From assembly GCF_002305875.1 (NCBI RefSeq), contig NZ_CP022098.1, positions 9,238,001 to 9,302,000 on the forward strand: a stretch of 64,000 bases of DNA. The letters are read 5' to 3'. The notes below the pieces were generated by a model that was not told where the DNA came from, ran no database searches, and saw only the letters and a program-made list of their open reading frames with translations. This document shows positions 1 to 10,356 of this stretch, in pieces. Position 1 is the first letter of the stretch. Every line of letters starts with the position of its first letter. The DNA comes from Cystobacter fuscus. GTDB taxonomy: Bacteria > Myxococcota > Myxococcia > Myxococcales > Myxococcaceae. Made by a program: the position numbers and the translations under genes.

Positions 1-1221
1 GCTGGCGGTGAGCTGGCCGCCGAACTGGGCCACCAGCTCTCTCGACAGGCTCAAGCCCAGTCCCGTGCCCTTGTCGGGCCCCTTGGTCGTGAAGAAGGGC
101 TCGAAGAGCCGGGGCAACACCTGGGGGGCGAAGCCAGGTCCATTGTCCTCGATGAGGAGCACCACGCGCCCCTCCCCTCCGAGCCCTCGCACCCAGACCT
201 CGCCGTCACGCCTCCCGTGCTCCTCCAGGGCGTCACCCGCGTTGACCAGCAGGTTGAGCACCACCTGCACCAGCCGTTGCCGCACCACGAAGATCGTCGG
301 CAGTGACTCCGGCACCTCCACCCGCAGCCGCACCACGTGCTTGAGCCGGAGCGACGCCAGCTTCACGGCATCTCCCACGACCTCCGCCAGCGCACACTCC
401 GTGGGCTCCCGCGCATCCATGCGTGCGAAGCCCTTCAGGTCCGCGACGACCTGTCGGATGTGCTTCAACCCCTCCCGCGTCTCCTCGAGCACCTCGGCCA
501 GCTCCTCCGGCGGCGCCTCGCCCGGACGCCGCAGCGCGTCGCGCACGAAGTCGACGTTGGACCCCACATAGGCCAGGGGGTTGTTGATCTCATGGGCCAC
601 ATTCGACGCCAGCCGCCCGAGCTCCGCCAGCTTCTCCGTCTGGGCCCGGCGGTGCTCACTGACGGCCAGCAACTCCAGGGACTCGCGCCGGGCGCGCTCG
701 AGCCGCACTTCCTGTTCCGAGCCCTGCGTCAGCCCCACCTGTTGGGCGAGGTAGGTGGAGAACAGGGTAATCGCCAGCACGATGCTCATGCGAAAGAGCG
801 CATCGAGGAGGTGGTGCTCCATCATCCACCCGAGCGCGAAGGTACCCAGGGAGCCCACCGCTCCGCCCAGCAGGCCCGCCCGCGCGCTCCGCCGGTACAA
901 CAAGCAGTTGGCCAGCGGCAGCACCGGCACCAGGACGAAGTAGGGGCTCCGGGTCCCCCCCGTCAGTCCGACGAGCCCCACCACGGAGCACGCGATGACC
1001 ACGATGTGCAGGTCCTCGATCCACCGCGCCCAGGGGTCGGGAAGAACCTCGGAATCGAAAGCCGAGTAGGCCAGCAGCGACAGCGCCCACACCAGACGCA
1101 TTCCCAGCGTCCAGGGGCTGAAACCGCCCAGCATCAGCATGTCCAGACCGTAGAAGCCCACGATGATGACGGTCAGCACCCTGGCGGTCCGCTTGCTCCA
1201 CATGCCCTTCGTCGCGGTCAC
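1..1221 (-). CDS. Membrane-bound sensor histidine kinase (C-terminus cut by window edge)
   Basis: About 407 codons are visible. The N-terminal ~165 residues hold around six hydrophobic helices, followed by a short coiled coil, a HisKA H-box (ASNVAHEINNPL, phospho-acceptor His near residue 210) and an HATPase_c domain with an N-box (LNLLVNAGDALEE) and G-boxes (EDNGPGF, DKGTGLGLSLS). The protein runs off the left edge just after the last G-box, so a receiver domain could follow outside. The GTG start at 1221 is chosen because GGGAGGAG lies 5 nt before it; an in-frame ATG at 1203 has no comparable site. The partner regulator is not visible. The stimulus is unknown; the membrane domain has no recognisable ligand-binding fold. 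Confidence 0.9.
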   Translation of the reverse strand, partial: MTATKGMWSKRTARVLTVIIVGFYGLDMLMLGGFSPWTLGMRLVWALSLLAYSAFDSEVLPDPWARWIEDLHIVVIACSVVGLVGLTGGTRSPYFVLVPVLPLANCLLYRRSARAGLLGGAVGSLGTFALGWMMEHHLLDALFRMSIVLAITLFSTYLAQQVGLTQGSEQEVRLERARRESLELLAVSEHRRAQTEKLAELGRLASNVAHEINNPLAYVGSNVDFVRDALRRPGEAPPEELAEVLEETREGLKHIRQVVADLKGFARMDAREPTECALAEVVGDAVKLASLRLKHVVRLRVEVPESLPTIFVVRQRLVQVVLNLLVNAGDALEEHGRRDGEVWVRGLGGEGRVVLLIEDNGPGFAPQVLPRLFEPFFTTKGPDKGTGLGLSLSRELVAQFGGQLTAS

Positions 1222-1288
1222 CCCACTCCTCCCAACGACGGGAATGTTAGCACTGCGAGAACCGGCGTCATGGGAGGAGCCCCGGAAC

Positions 1289-2455
1289 TCAGACGAGGAT
1301 GCTCAGGAAGAACAGTCGGCCCATGGGGACCACCAGCGCCGCGGCGAGCACGAGCCACATCCCCGCCACGGCCGGGCGCCAGGCAAGCAGGGCCAGCGGA
1401 ACGAGCAGGGACTCGGCGCGATAGAGGCTCACTCCCCGTCCCATGACGAGGGGAAACAGCCAGAAGGCCAACCCATACAACGCGAGCCAGCGCTCCCGCT
1501 GTCCCATCTCCCGCCACCGGGACAGCGGCCGGGCGACGAGGACGAGGACCATCAGGGCCACCAGCAGGGTCTGGACCCGGGGGCTGGCGTTCTTCCAATG
1601 CCTGCTCTCTCCGCGCAGGAGAGGACCCACCACCGCCTCGAGTGCATCGAGGGGATTGCCGAGGCCATGGCCGTACTTCGCCTGGGAGAGGAAGAGCGCG
1701 TTCCAGGCCCCGGTCTGCGCCTGGAACACCGCCAGTGCGGCCACGAACCCCAACATGACGCCCAGCGCCATCACCACGCCTCGCCCCCAGCGCGGCCACG
1801 GAGACCCCTCGGAGCGGCCCGGCGCGAGGAGCTCCGCCCCCAGCACCACGGGGGCCAGGAGGAAACCCGTGGTGTAGGAGAAGGCGGCCACGCCCCCCGC
1901 GAGGCCCGCCAGCACCGGGCGGCGCCGCTCCTGGAAGAAGAGGCAGAGGAGCGAGAAGAAGAGGCACATGGAGATGGGAAACACGGCGTGCTGGTACACC
2001 TGTCCCGGAAACAGCGCCGCGAGGCCCAGCACCGGGAGGGTTTTCGCCCGCTGCCCGAGAAACCCCGTCCAGAGCAGCACGAGCAGACCCAGCGAGAACA
2101 GCGCGGAGAGCAGGACACCCGCCTGGGCGGGTGCCAGGCCCGTGTGCGAGAGCAGGCCGATCAGGCGTGGATAGCCGGGCATCCAGCCGGCGTTTCCGCA
2201 CCAGTTGCTCGGCCCACCGTAGTCGGGGCCGCAGGGGTGGAGGATGAAGCCGTTGGCGGCGATCGACAGGTAATGCCCGGAGTCCCAGCGCACCCAGGCG
2301 TCCGCGAGCCAGGGCACCTGCCCGGCCTTGAACGCGGCGATGAAGAGCAGTCCGCGCGCGAGCACGAAGGCTCCGAGCGGAGGCAGCAACGCGCGTCCCC
2401 ACCGGACGAGGAACGCGGGACGCCCTGGCGGGGGGCTCTGGGTTTCCGTGGCCAT
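1289..2455 (-). CDS. PIG-V/mannosyltransferase-like multi-pass membrane protein
   Basis: A 388-residue integral membrane protein with roughly ten hydrophobic helices. Near residues 57-70 it has a RWDSGHYLSIAANGF motif, typical of the PIG-V-like GT-C glycosyltransferase family (the RWD...Y.x.IA..GY signature in the first lumenal/periplasmic loop). In that family the enzymes transfer sugars from polyprenyl-phosphate donors at the outer face of the membrane. In bacteria such proteins are usually annotated only as mannosyltransferase-like and the substrate is unknown. It ends 67 nt before the sensor kinase start on the same strand, so co-transcription is possible. The fold assignment is fairly secure; the sugar and acceptor are not. 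Confidence 0.75.
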   Translation of the reverse strand: MATETQSPPPGRPAFLVRWGRALLPPLGAFVLARGLLFIAAFKAGQVPWLADAWVRWDSGHYLSIAANGFILHPCGPDYGGPSNWCGNAGWMPGYPRLIGLLSHTGLAPAQAGVLLSALFSLGLLVLLWTGFLGQRAKTLPVLGLAALFPGQVYQHAVFPISMCLFFSLLCLFFQERRRPVLAGLAGGVAAFSYTTGFLLAPVVLGAELLAPGRSEGSPWPRWGRGVVMALGVMLGFVAALAVFQAQTGAWNALFLSQAKYGHGLGNPLDALEAVVGPLLRGESRHWKNASPRVQTLLVALMVLVLVARPLSRWREMGQRERWLALYGLAFWLFPLVMGRGVSLYRAESLLVPLALLAWRPAVAGMWLVLAAALVVPMGRLFFLSILV

Positions 2456-2505
2456 GCGGGAGGCCCTCCTAGCACGCTCGCGCGGCGCCCACGCCCCTCA
2501 CTGCC

Positions 2506-2519
2506 TGACATTCTTGTCA
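2506..2519. promoter_or_regulatory. CusR/CopR-like palindrome upstream of the RND operon
   Basis: TGACATTCTTGTCA is a perfect TGACA-N4-TGTCA inverted repeat, 50 nt before the ATG of the adaptor gene. It closely matches the core of heavy-metal-type OmpR regulator boxes (TGACAA-NN-TTGTCA in the CusR family). The operon itself encodes such a regulator, so autoregulation is the natural reading. Binding is inferred from pattern only. Confidence 0.55.
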
Positions 2520-2569
2520 TCTTCGCGTCATCTCCCTGCCCGCTCCGCCCTCTAGAAGTCGCGGGCAAC

Positions 2570-3742
2570 ATGGCTCCGCACGAACAACGCTCCCGTGGCC
2601 CATGGGCCCGGAAGCCAGGTCTCCTCGCTGTCATCACGCTCGCCGTGGCTTCTGCCTGGTGGTGGCTCGGCCGCACCTCGAAGCCACCCGCCGCCACGAC
2701 GCCGCCAGCGGTCCCCGTGGTCGTCGAGCAGGCCTCCCTCCGCGACGTGCCCTATCTGCTGCGCGGCATCGGCACCGTCCAGTCCCTTCACAGTGTCGTG
2801 ATCCGCACCCAGGTGGAGGGCATCCTCACCGAGGTGGCCTTCAAGGAAGGCCAGCAGGTCAACCGGGGCGATCTGCTCGCCCGCATCGACGACCGCGCGA
2901 TCGCCGCCGAGGTCGCCCAGGCGCGTGCCGAGAAGGCTCGCAACGAGGCGCAGCTCCACGCCGCGCGGCTCGACCTCGAGCGGTACGGCAACCTCGTGCG
3001 CGACGAGGCCATCGCCCGCCAGACGGTGGATCAACAACGGGCCCAGGTCGAGCAGCTCGAGGCCACCCTCCGCGCTAACGAGGCGCTCATCGCCGCGGCC
3101 CAGGTACGCCTGTCCTACACACGCATCACCTCGCCGGTCACCGGGAGGGTGGGTCTGCGCCGCGTCGATGCCGGCAACGTCGTCCGCCCGTCCGACGCGC
3201 AGGGGCTCGTCAGCGTCACCCAGCTCGATCCCATCGCGGTGCTCTTCTCCCTCCCCCAGGACGAACTGCCACGGCTCCAGGCCCTCCTGCGCGACCCGGC
3301 CGGCGCGGCCGTCACCGCGTTCGATCGCGCGGGAGGAATGACGTTGGCCGAGGGGCACTTGTCGATGATCGACAACCAGATCGACTCCTCCACGGGCACC
3401 ATCTCCCTCAAGGCGGAGTTTCCCAACGCCGAGGGCAAGCTCTGGCCGGGCCAGTTCGTCGCCGTCGAGCTCAGGACGGGCGAGAGCCAGGATGCGACCG
3501 TCGTCTCGGCCCGCGCCATCCAGCGGGGGCGCCAGGGCCCGTTCGTGTTCCGTGTCGAGGAGGGCAAGGCCACCGTCGTTCCCGTCACCCTGGGCTACGC
3601 GGACGATGACATCGCCGTGGTGGCGTCGGGGGTGGCGGCCGGAGACACGGTGGTGAGCGATGGCCACTCCCGCCTCAAGGCGGGAAGCGCGGTGAAGACC
3701 ACCACGACCACGGGCCTCGCCTCGAAGGGAGCGGCCCGATGA
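2570..3742 (+). CDS. RND efflux periplasmic adaptor (MdtA/HlyD-like membrane fusion protein)
   Basis: A 390-residue adaptor. An N-terminal signal anchor (about residues 18-36) leads into a biotinyl-lipoyl barrel-sandwich half (VEGILTEVAFKEGQQVNRGDLLARID), a coiled-coil hairpin (about 95-165), the returning lipoyl half (YTRITSPVTGRVG) and a beta-barrel. Adaptors of this family sit in the periplasm and couple the inner-membrane pump to the outer-membrane channel. The ATG at 2570 is chosen over upstream in-frame codons because these are antisense to the membrane gene on the other strand, homology begins here, and the length fits the family. The stop overlaps the pump start as ATGA, so the genes are translationally coupled. 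Confidence 0.93.
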   Translation: MAPHEQRSRGPWARKPGLLAVITLAVASAWWWLGRTSKPPAATTPPAVPVVVEQASLRDVPYLLRGIGTVQSLHSVVIRTQVEGILTEVAFKEGQQVNRGDLLARIDDRAIAAEVAQARAEKARNEAQLHAARLDLERYGNLVRDEAIARQTVDQQRAQVEQLEATLRANEALIAAAQVRLSYTRITSPVTGRVGLRRVDAGNVVRPSDAQGLVSVTQLDPIAVLFSLPQDELPRLQALLRDPAGAAVTAFDRAGGMTLAEGHLSMIDNQIDSSTGTISLKAEFPNAEGKLWPGQFVAVELRTGESQDATVVSARAIQRGRQGPFVFRVEEGKATVVPVTLGYADDDIAVVASGVAAGDTVVSDGHSRLKAGSAVKTTTTTGLASKGAAR

Positions 3743-6700
3743 GCGAGCCCAAGCGCGGCATCTCCAGTTGGTTCGTGACCCATCCGGTCGCCACGACCCT
3801 GCTCACCCTGGGCGTCATCCTCCTGGGCTCCTTCGCCTACCCACGCCTTCCGATCGCCCCCCTCCCCGAGGCGGAGTTCCCGACGATCCAGATCAGCGCG
3901 GCCCTGCCTGGAGCGAGCGCGGAGACCATGGCCTCCGCCGTGGCGACGCCCCTGGAAGTGCAGCTCAGCGCCGTCCCCGGCATCACGGAGATGACGTCGT
4001 CGAGCGCCCTCGGCGTCACCTCCATCACCTTGCAGTTCGACCTGGAGAAGGACATCGACACCGCGGCCCAGGAGGTCCAGGCCGCCATCAACGCCGCCTC
4101 CGGCCGGCTCCCCTCGGAGATGCCGAGCCTGCCGACGTGGCGCAAGGTCAACCCGAACGACAGCCCCATCTTCATCATCCGCGTCCAGTCGGACCTGATG
4201 CCGCTCACCGAGCTCAGCGATGTCACGGAGACGCAGCTCGCGCGGCAGCTCAGCCAGCTCTCCGGCGTGGCGGAGATCAGCATCACCGGCCAGCAACGCC
4301 CCGCCCTGCGCATCCAGGCCTCGCCCGAGCGCCTGGCGTCCCAGGGCCTGACGCTCGCCGACATCCGCGCGGCGGTGCGCGGGGCGAGCGTCAACCAGGC
4401 GAAGGGGGCACTCTTCGGCGGCACCCGGGTCTCGACGCTCTCGACCAACGATCAGCTCTTCCGCCCCGAGGATTATGACGATCTCATCGTCGCCTACCGG
4501 GGTGGCGCCCCCATCCGCCTGCGCGATGTCGCGCGTGTGAGCCTTGGCGCGGAGAACGACTACGTCCAGGCGTGGCAGAACGGCAAGCCAGGGCTCAACC
4601 TGCTCGTCCGCCGCCAGCCGGGCGCCAACCTCATCGAGACCGCCGACCGGATCCTGGAGGCCCTTCCCCGGCTCCGGGAGCAGCTCCCCGCGAGCATCGA
4701 GGTCGACATCCTCATTGACCGCACGCGGACGATCCGCTCCTCGCTGCACGAGGTCCAGCTCACCCTCGTCATCACGATCGCCCTCGTGGTGCTGATCATG
4801 GGGCTCTTCCTGCGGCAGGTGTCGGCCACGCTCATCGTCGGCGCGGTGCTCATGGTGGCCCTGATCGCGACCTTCGCCATGATGTACGCGCTCGGCTTCA
4901 GCTTGAACAACCTCACGCTGGTGGCGCTCATCATCGCCGTCGGCTTCGTCGTGGACGACGCGATCGTCGTGGTGGAGAACATCCACCGGCACCTCGAGGC
5001 GGGAAAGAACCGGCTGGAGGCCGCCCTCGCGGGCTCCGGGGAAGTCGGCTTCACGGTCATGTCGATCAGCCTCTCGCTCATCGCGGCGTTCATTCCACTG
5101 CTGTTCATGGGCGGAATCGTCGGCCGCCTGTTCCGTGAGTTCGCGATGACGGTGACGGCGGCCATCCTCCTCTCGGTGGTCGCGTCGCTGACGCTCGCGC
5201 CGATGCTCGCCTCGCGGTTCATGGAGCCCCTGGCCCATGGCCACGACTCGGGCGGCGGCTTCGCGCGGCGCCTGCTCGATGGCTATGAGCGGACCTTGAA
5301 GTGGGCGCTGGAGCATCAGCGGCTCACCCTGCTCGGCTTCGGGCTGGCGCTGGCCTCCGCCGTGGCCTGCTACGTGTACGTCCCCAAGGGGTTCTTCCCG
5401 GAGCAGGACACGGCCTTCATCCTGGGGACGACCCAGGCGGCGCAGGACATCCCGTACGAGGAGATGATCGCCAGGCACGCCGCGATCGCCGACATCATCG
5501 CGAAGGAGCCCGCGGTGCAGCAGTTCGCGACCGCCGTCGGCGCGACGGGCGGCAGCCAGAGCACGTCCAGCGGACGGTTCTGGATCGCCCTCAAGAATCG
5601 CGCGGACCGTGACGTCTCGGTCGGTGGGTTCATCAATCAGCTACGGCCGAAGCTCGCCCAGGTGCCCGGCATCATGCTCTACCTGCGCCCGTCCCAGGAC
5701 ATCAACCTCGGCGGAGGCCCCTCGCGTGCGCAGTACACATACGCGCTGAAGAGCAGCGACGGCCCCCTGCTGTCCGAGTGGGCCGAGACCCTCACGGCGA
5801 AGCTCACCCAACTCCCGCAGCTGCGCGACGTGTCGAACGACCAGCTGATCGGCGCCAGCGTCACGCGGCTCACGATCGATCGAGCGGCCGCGGCCCGCTT
5901 CGGCATCACGGCCAGTGACATCGACCAGACCCTCTATGACGCCTTCGGACAGCGGCAGATCAACGAGTACCAGACCGAGGTCAATCAGTACCGCGTCATC
6001 ATCGAGCTCGACAAACGGCAGCGCGGCACCGCCCGGAGCCTCGCCTATCTCCACATCCGCTCTCCGCTGACGGGAGAAGTGGTGCCACTCTCCTCGGTCG
6101 CGAAGCTCGAGCCCCTGACGACGGGGCCATTGTCGATCAGCCACAACGGCATGTTCCCGGCCGTGAACATCTCCTTCAACCTGGCACAGGGTGTGGCGCT
6201 CGGAGACGCGGTCACCGCCATCGAGCAGGCCGAGGCCGAGATTGGGATGCCCGCCGCGATCACGCGCAACTTCCAGGGCACCGCGCGCGGCTTCCAGGAG
6301 TCGCTGAAGAGCCAGCCGTTCCTGATCCTCGCCGCGCTCCTCGCGGTCTACATCATCCTCGGCGTCCTCTACGAAAGCTTCGTGCACCCGCTGACGATCC
6401 TGTCGACCCTGCCCTCGGCCGGACTCGGGGCGATCCTCCTGCTCTGGATGATGGGACACGACTTCTCGGTGATGGCGCTGATCGGTGTCGTGCTGCTCAT
6501 TGGCATCGTGAAGAAGAACGGCATCCTCATGGTCGACTTCGCGCTGGAGACCCAGCGGACACGAGGGCTGTCGCCGCGAGAGGCGGTCCACGAAGCCTGT
6601 CTCGTCCGCTTCCGGCCGATCATGATGACGACGCTCGCCGCGCTCCTCGGAGGCATTCCGCTCATGATGGGCTTTGGCACCGGGTCCGAGCTCCGGCAAC

Positions 6701-6858
6701 CCCTTGGAATCGCCATCGTGGGAGGCCTGCTCGTCAGCCAGGTCCTGACGCTCTATTCGACTCCCGTCGTGTATCTGGCGCTCGATCGCCTCTTCCATCG
6801 CCAGCGCGGCCCGTCCACCCCGGAGCCGTCCCGTCCAGCGGAAATGGAGACCACGTGA
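3739..6858 (+). CDS. RND-family proton-driven efflux pump, inner-membrane subunit (MdtB/MuxB-like)
   Basis: A full-length 1039-residue RND transporter with the usual two-fold repeat, each half being six helices plus a large periplasmic loop. TM4 carries the proton-relay Asp pair (VGFVVDDAIVVVEN, D406-D407) and TM10 the lysine region (IGIVKKNGILMVDF, K925-K926). The sequence resembles the MdtB/MdtC multidrug branch (HAE-1) rather than the CusA metal branch, although the regulators downstream are of the heavy-metal type. The substrate is unknown, with drugs, bile-salt-like amphiphiles or self-made metabolites all possible. It overlaps the adaptor by 4 nt and the next gene by 1 nt (TGATG). Confidence 0.95.
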   Translation: MSEPKRGISSWFVTHPVATTLLTLGVILLGSFAYPRLPIAPLPEAEFPTIQISAALPGASAETMASAVATPLEVQLSAVPGITEMTSSSALGVTSITLQFDLEKDIDTAAQEVQAAINAASGRLPSEMPSLPTWRKVNPNDSPIFIIRVQSDLMPLTELSDVTETQLARQLSQLSGVAEISITGQQRPALRIQASPERLASQGLTLADIRAAVRGASVNQAKGALFGGTRVSTLSTNDQLFRPEDYDDLIVAYRGGAPIRLRDVARVSLGAENDYVQAWQNGKPGLNLLVRRQPGANLIETADRILEALPRLREQLPASIEVDILIDRTRTIRSSLHEVQLTLVITIALVVLIMGLFLRQVSATLIVGAVLMVALIATFAMMYALGFSLNNLTLVALIIAVGFVVDDAIVVVENIHRHLEAGKNRLEAALAGSGEVGFTVMSISLSLIAAFIPLLFMGGIVGRLFREFAMTVTAAILLSVVASLTLAPMLASRFMEPLAHGHDSGGGFARRLLDGYERTLKWALEHQRLTLLGFGLALASAVACYVYVPKGFFPEQDTAFILGTTQAAQDIPYEEMIARHAAIADIIAKEPAVQQFATAVGATGGSQSTSSGRFWIALKNRADRDVSVGGFINQLRPKLAQVPGIMLYLRPSQDINLGGGPSRAQYTYALKSSDGPLLSEWAETLTAKLTQLPQLRDVSNDQLIGASVTRLTIDRAAAARFGITASDIDQTLYDAFGQRQINEYQTEVNQYRVIIELDKRQRGTARSLAYLHIRSPLTGEVVPLSSVAKLEPLTTGPLSISHNGMFPAVNISFNLAQGVALGDAVTAIEQAEAEIGMPAAITRNFQGTARGFQESLKSQPFLILAALLAVYIILGVLYESFVHPLTILSTLPSAGLGAILLLWMMGHDFSVMALIGVVLLIGIVKKNGILMVDFALETQRTRGLSPREAVHEACLVRFRPIMMTTLAALLGGIPLMMGFGTGSELRQPLGIAIVGGLLVSQVLTLYSTPVVYLALDRLFHRQRGPSTPEPSRPAEMETT

Positions 6859-8246
6859 TGCGCCGCTCCACGAGACTCCTGGCCCTGCTGCTCACGGTCA
6901 CCGGCTGCGCGAGTTCGACCGCACCGAGCCTGCGTCCTTCCGAACTCCAGACGGAGTGGGAGCATGCTCCCGCCGCGGCCCGGGGCGCGTCGATCGACTC
7001 GGCGTGGTGGCGGTCGTTCGGAGATCCAGTGCTCGATGAGCTGATCTCCCTGGCCGAGCGCCAGAACCTGGACCTGCGCATCGCCGATGCGCGAATCCGC
7101 GAGGCACGAGCGCTGCGGCAGGGTGCCCAGGCGGCGCTCTTTCCCCAGCTCACGGGCACCGCCGGGCTCAGCCGCGGACAGACCGTGGTCCTCAACACGG
7201 AGCGGACCACCGCCACGCTCGGCGTCGAGGCGAGCTGGGAGGTGGACATCTTCGGACGGCTGCGCAAGGAGGCTCGCGCCGCGGACGCGGTCTGGACGGC
7301 GACCCAGGCCGAGCGCGACGGCGTGCGGCTCACGCTGGCCGCCGAGGTCTCACGGGCCTACCTGGAGTACCGCCTCTACCGCACCCAGCACACCATCGCC
7401 GAGGCGAACGCCAAGGCGGCTGAAGAGACACTGCGCATCGCCCGGGCGCGATTCGAGCAGGGGCTCTCCAGCCGCCTCGACGTCGAGCGCGCCCTCACCA
7501 CCCGGGGCGAGACGCGTGCCCTCGTCGCCCAGCTCGCGGAGTCCGCCGACTCCTCCCGCCACCGCATCGTCCTGCTGCTCGCCACCACTCCGGAGGAACT
7601 CGGGAAGGTGCTCTCCGAAACCGGAGCCCTCCCGAGCGCGAGCGCACTCGGCGTGCTCCTGACTCCCACGGAGGTCATCGGCCTGCGGCCCGACGTCCGC
7701 GCCGCCGAGGCCCAGCTCCTCGCGGCCATCGCCCGGCGAGAGGCGGCGGAGGCCCTCCGGTATCCCCGGATCACCCTCGCCAGCATGCTCGGCCTCCAGG
7801 GTGGCGCGGAGACGAGCACCTTCCTCTCGGGAGGCTCCCTGCTCTGGTCGGTGGGGGCGAACCTGCTCGCGCCGCTGCTCGACTTTGGACGCATTCGCGC
7901 CACAATCGACGCCGCGGACGCGAGACAGGAGCAGGCCTACTTGAGTTACGAGCTGACCGCGCGCACCGGCCTCCAGGAGGTCCAGACGGCGCTCATCCTC
8001 TACACCCAGGGAGAGAGCCGGCGGAACGAGCTCGCCACCGCCACCGAGTCGGCGCGAAAGGCCGCCGGGCTCGCGCGCCGGCAGTACGCGGAGGGGACCC
8101 TCTCGTTGCTGGAAGTCCTCGATGCCGAGCGCACCCTGTACAACCTCGAGTTGCAGGTGGCGCGGGCGACCGCCGACGTGTCCCTGCGGCTCGTCGGCCT
8201 CTACCAGACCATGGGGCTGATGCCCCCGGGACAGGACACCGCATGA
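6858..8246 (+). CDS. NodT-family outer-membrane factor lipoprotein (TolC-like)
   Basis: A 462-residue outer-membrane factor. A lipobox (LLLTVTGC, Cys17) predicts lipid anchoring. Two repeated OEP domains follow, with typical phrases [24 protein letters not shown] and, in the second half, [15 protein letters not shown]. It should trimerise into the outer-membrane and periplasmic tunnel that completes the tripartite pump with the two preceding gene products. The ATG at 6858 forms a TGATG junction with the pump stop; an in-frame GTG at 6855 is the alternative. The stop overlaps the next start as ATGA. Confidence 0.92.
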   Translation: MRRSTRLLALLLTVTGCASSTAPSLRPSELQTEWEHAPAAARGASIDSAWWRSFGDPVLDELISLAERQNLDLRIADARIREARALRQGAQAALFPQLTGTAGLSRGQTVVLNTERTTATLGVEASWEVDIFGRLRKEARAADAVWTATQAERDGVRLTLAAEVSRAYLEYRLYRTQHTIAEANAKAAEETLRIARARFEQGLSSRLDVERALTTRGETRALVAQLAESADSSRHRIVLLLATTPEELGKVLSETGALPSASALGVLLTPTEVIGLRPDVRAAEAQLLAAIARREAAEALRYPRITLASMLGLQGGAETSTFLSGGSLLWSVGANLLAPLLDFGRIRATIDAADARQEQAYLSYELTARTGLQEVQTALILYTQGESRRNELATATESARKAAGLARRQYAEGTLSLLEVLDAERTLYNLELQVARATADVSLRLVGLYQTMGLMPPGQDTA

Positions 8247-8929
8247 AGCTGCTCATCGTGGAGGACGAGCCGAAGACGGCCGACTATCTGCACCGCGGCC
8301 TCAACGAGCAGGGGTATACGGTGGACGTGGCGCGCACCGGACCGGACGGGCACGCACTGGCCCTGCTGCACGACTATGACGCGATCGTCCTCGACGTGAT
8401 GCTCCCGGAGATGGATGGCTTCGCCGTGCTCCGGGCCATCCGCGCGCGAAAGCAGACGCCGGTGATCATGCTCACCGCGAGGGATCGGGTCGATGATCGG
8501 GTCCATGGGCTCCGGGAGGGAGCGGACGACTATCTCGCCAAGCCCTTCTCCTTTCTCGAGCTCGTCGCGCGCCTGCAGGCGGTGACCCGGCGCGGCCGCG
8601 TGCAGGAGTCGACACAGCTGCGCATTGGCGATCTCGAGATCGATCTGCTCAGTCGCAAGGCCCACCGCGCCGGAAACCGGCTCGAGCTGACCGCGAAGGA
8701 GTTCGCCCTGCTCGCCCTGCTCGCCCGGCGCGAAGGGCAGATCCTGTCGAAGACGGTGATCGCCGAGCAGGTCTGGGACATGAGCTTCGACAGCGACACG
8801 AACGTCGTCGAGGTCGCCATCAAGCGCCTGAGGGCGAAGGTGGACGGGCCCTATGAGCGCAAGCTCCTGCACACCATCCGCGGCATGGGGTACGTGCTCG
8901 AGGTGCGCGACGCGCGGGAGGCGCCATGA
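8243..8929 (+). CDS. OmpR/CusR-family response regulator
   Basis: A 228-residue two-domain regulator. The receiver has the acidic pair (VEDEP), phospho-acceptor D51 ([12 protein letters not shown]) and the conserved Lys (YLAKPFS). The C-terminal winged helix (about 125-222) ends in the usual OmpR pattern ([10 protein letters not shown]). Closest in style to the heavy-metal-response subfamily (CusR/CopR/SilR), it lies in the same overlapping operon as the efflux genes and its cognate kinase. The TGACA-N4-TGTCA palindrome at 2506-2519 is the best candidate operator, giving positive autoregulation. The ATGA overlaps on both sides indicate coupled translation. Confidence 0.93.
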   Translation: MKLLIVEDEPKTADYLHRGLNEQGYTVDVARTGPDGHALALLHDYDAIVLDVMLPEMDGFAVLRAIRARKQTPVIMLTARDRVDDRVHGLREGADDYLAKPFSFLELVARLQAVTRRGRVQESTQLRIGDLEIDLLSRKAHRAGNRLELTAKEFALLALLARREGQILSKTVIAEQVWDMSFDSDTNVVEVAIKRLRAKVDGPYERKLLHTIRGMGYVLEVRDAREAP

Positions 8930-10335
8930 AGGCCTCGATCGCCACACGGCTGGCCGTGATGTTCGCGGTGGCCGCGCTCGGGGTCTTCTCGTTGGTGGGT
9001 GTCGCTCTGTACCGGGTGCTCTACCGGGAGCTCGGCCGCCACCAGCTCAGCGAGGTGAACACCCGGCTCGAATACGTGGGCATGATGGTCAACCGCAACG
9101 ACAACGCCGTGTCGTGGCAGAACCTCCGCACGAAGCTCGACACGCTCACACCCGCCGATGACAGCGTGCGGTACTGGGTGCTCGGGCCCGACCCGCGATT
9201 CGTGTACGGCGACGTCCCGGCGGAACTCCGCGAGCGGTTGGGCACCCAGGCACCAAGACCCTTCATGCTCGAGCTGGAGGGCCGCTCGATGCGGGCGGTC
9301 TCTCGCTCCATTCCCCCGAAGGGCGAGCGCCCCGCGGTCCAGATCGTCGCGGCGTTGGATTCGGAGAGGTTCTGCAACACGCTGGACACCTTCGCCGGAG
9401 CGCTCGTCGCGCTCTGCCTCGCGGGTGTCGCGCTCGTGACGTTCCTCGGCTATCGCATCGCCAAGGTCGGACTCGCGCCGCTGAGCAGCCTGTCCCAGGA
9501 GGCCCAGTCCCTGAGTCCGCGAGACCTGTCACAGCGGCTGAGGCTCTCACCACTGCCGCGAGAGCTCTCCGACCTGGCCGCCTCGTTCAACGGTGCGCTC
9601 GACCGGCTGGAGCGTGCGTACGCCCAGCTCGAGGGCTTCAACGCCGACGTGGCCCACGAGCTGCGCACGCCACTCACCAACCTCATCGGCCAGACGCAGG
9701 TCGCGCTGGCGAAGGAGCGGACCGCGGCGCAGCTCGAGGAGGTCCTGCAGTCGAATCTCGAGGAACTCGATCGCCTGCGGAAGATCGTCAGCGACATGCT
9801 CTTCCTCGCCCGGGCGGATCAAGGAGAGACGGCGCTCGACCGGGTACACACCTCGGCCGCGGAGGAGGTCTCGAAGACCGTCGAGTTCCTCGACGTCATC
9901 CTCGAGGAGGCGGGCGTCTCCGTCCGGGTGGAGGGCGATGCCCACGCGTCGTTCGAGCGCTCCCTGTTCCTGAGGGCCGCCAGCAACCTGCTCCTCAATG
10001 CCGTCGAGCACTCCGAGCGCGGTGCCGAGATCGTCGTGGCCATCGCGCGGCGGGAGTCCGAGATGCGCATCGCCGTCACGAACCCGGGGGCACCGATCCC
10101 GGAGCAGCACCTCGGGCGGCTGTTCGATCGTTTCTATCGGGCCGATGGCGCGCGCCGGAACAGCCGGGACAACCACGGCCTCGGGCTGTCGATCGTGAAA
10201 GCCGTGGCCAAGATGCACGGCGGAACCGTCTTCGCGACGAGCGCGGAGGGCCGCAACACGTTCGGCTTCACCCTCTCGGACGCTCCACTGGCCGCGACGC
10301 CTCGTCTGGCGGGGAGGGAGTCACGCGAGGCGTGA
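8926..10335 (+). CDS. CusS-type heavy-metal-sensor-like histidine kinase
   Basis: A 469-residue membrane kinase. TM1 (about 9-30), a periplasmic sensor region of ~125 residues, TM2 (about 155-178), HAMP, HisKA with the H-box [14 protein letters not shown] (His244), then HATPase_c with N-box ([11 protein letters not shown]) and G-boxes ([22 protein letters not shown]). The architecture and the two-gene order match the heavy-metal sensor kinase family. Its partner is the regulator immediately upstream (ATGA overlap). The periplasmic part is not rich in His, Cys or Met metal ligands, so the ligand may be a membrane-active compound instead of a metal. Confidence 0.92.
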   Translation: MKASIATRLAVMFAVAALGVFSLVGVALYRVLYRELGRHQLSEVNTRLEYVGMMVNRNDNAVSWQNLRTKLDTLTPADDSVRYWVLGPDPRFVYGDVPAELRERLGTQAPRPFMLELEGRSMRAVSRSIPPKGERPAVQIVAALDSERFCNTLDTFAGALVALCLAGVALVTFLGYRIAKVGLAPLSSLSQEAQSLSPRDLSQRLRLSPLPRELSDLAASFNGALDRLERAYAQLEGFNADVAHELRTPLTNLIGQTQVALAKERTAAQLEEVLQSNLEELDRLRKIVSDMLFLARADQGETALDRVHTSAAEEVSKTVEFLDVILEEAGVSVRVEGDAHASFERSLFLRAASNLLLNAVEHSERGAEIVVAIARRESEMRIAVTNPGAPIPEQHLGRLFDRFYRADGARRNSRDNHGLGLSIVKAVAKMHGGTVFATSAEGRNTFGFTLSDAPLAATPRLAGRESREA

Positions 10336-10356
10336 GCGCGACCCCCGGCGTGCTCG

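Noticed and set aside
1163-2569. N-terminal extension of the adaptor frame
   Set aside because: The frame is open upstream only because it is antisense to the PIG-V-like gene; the adaptor signal anchor begins at 2570.
3595-5478. A 627-codon minus-strand open frame opposite the RND pump
   Set aside because: Arg/Asp/Glu/His-rich mirror of the pump codons, with no ribosome site or family motif.
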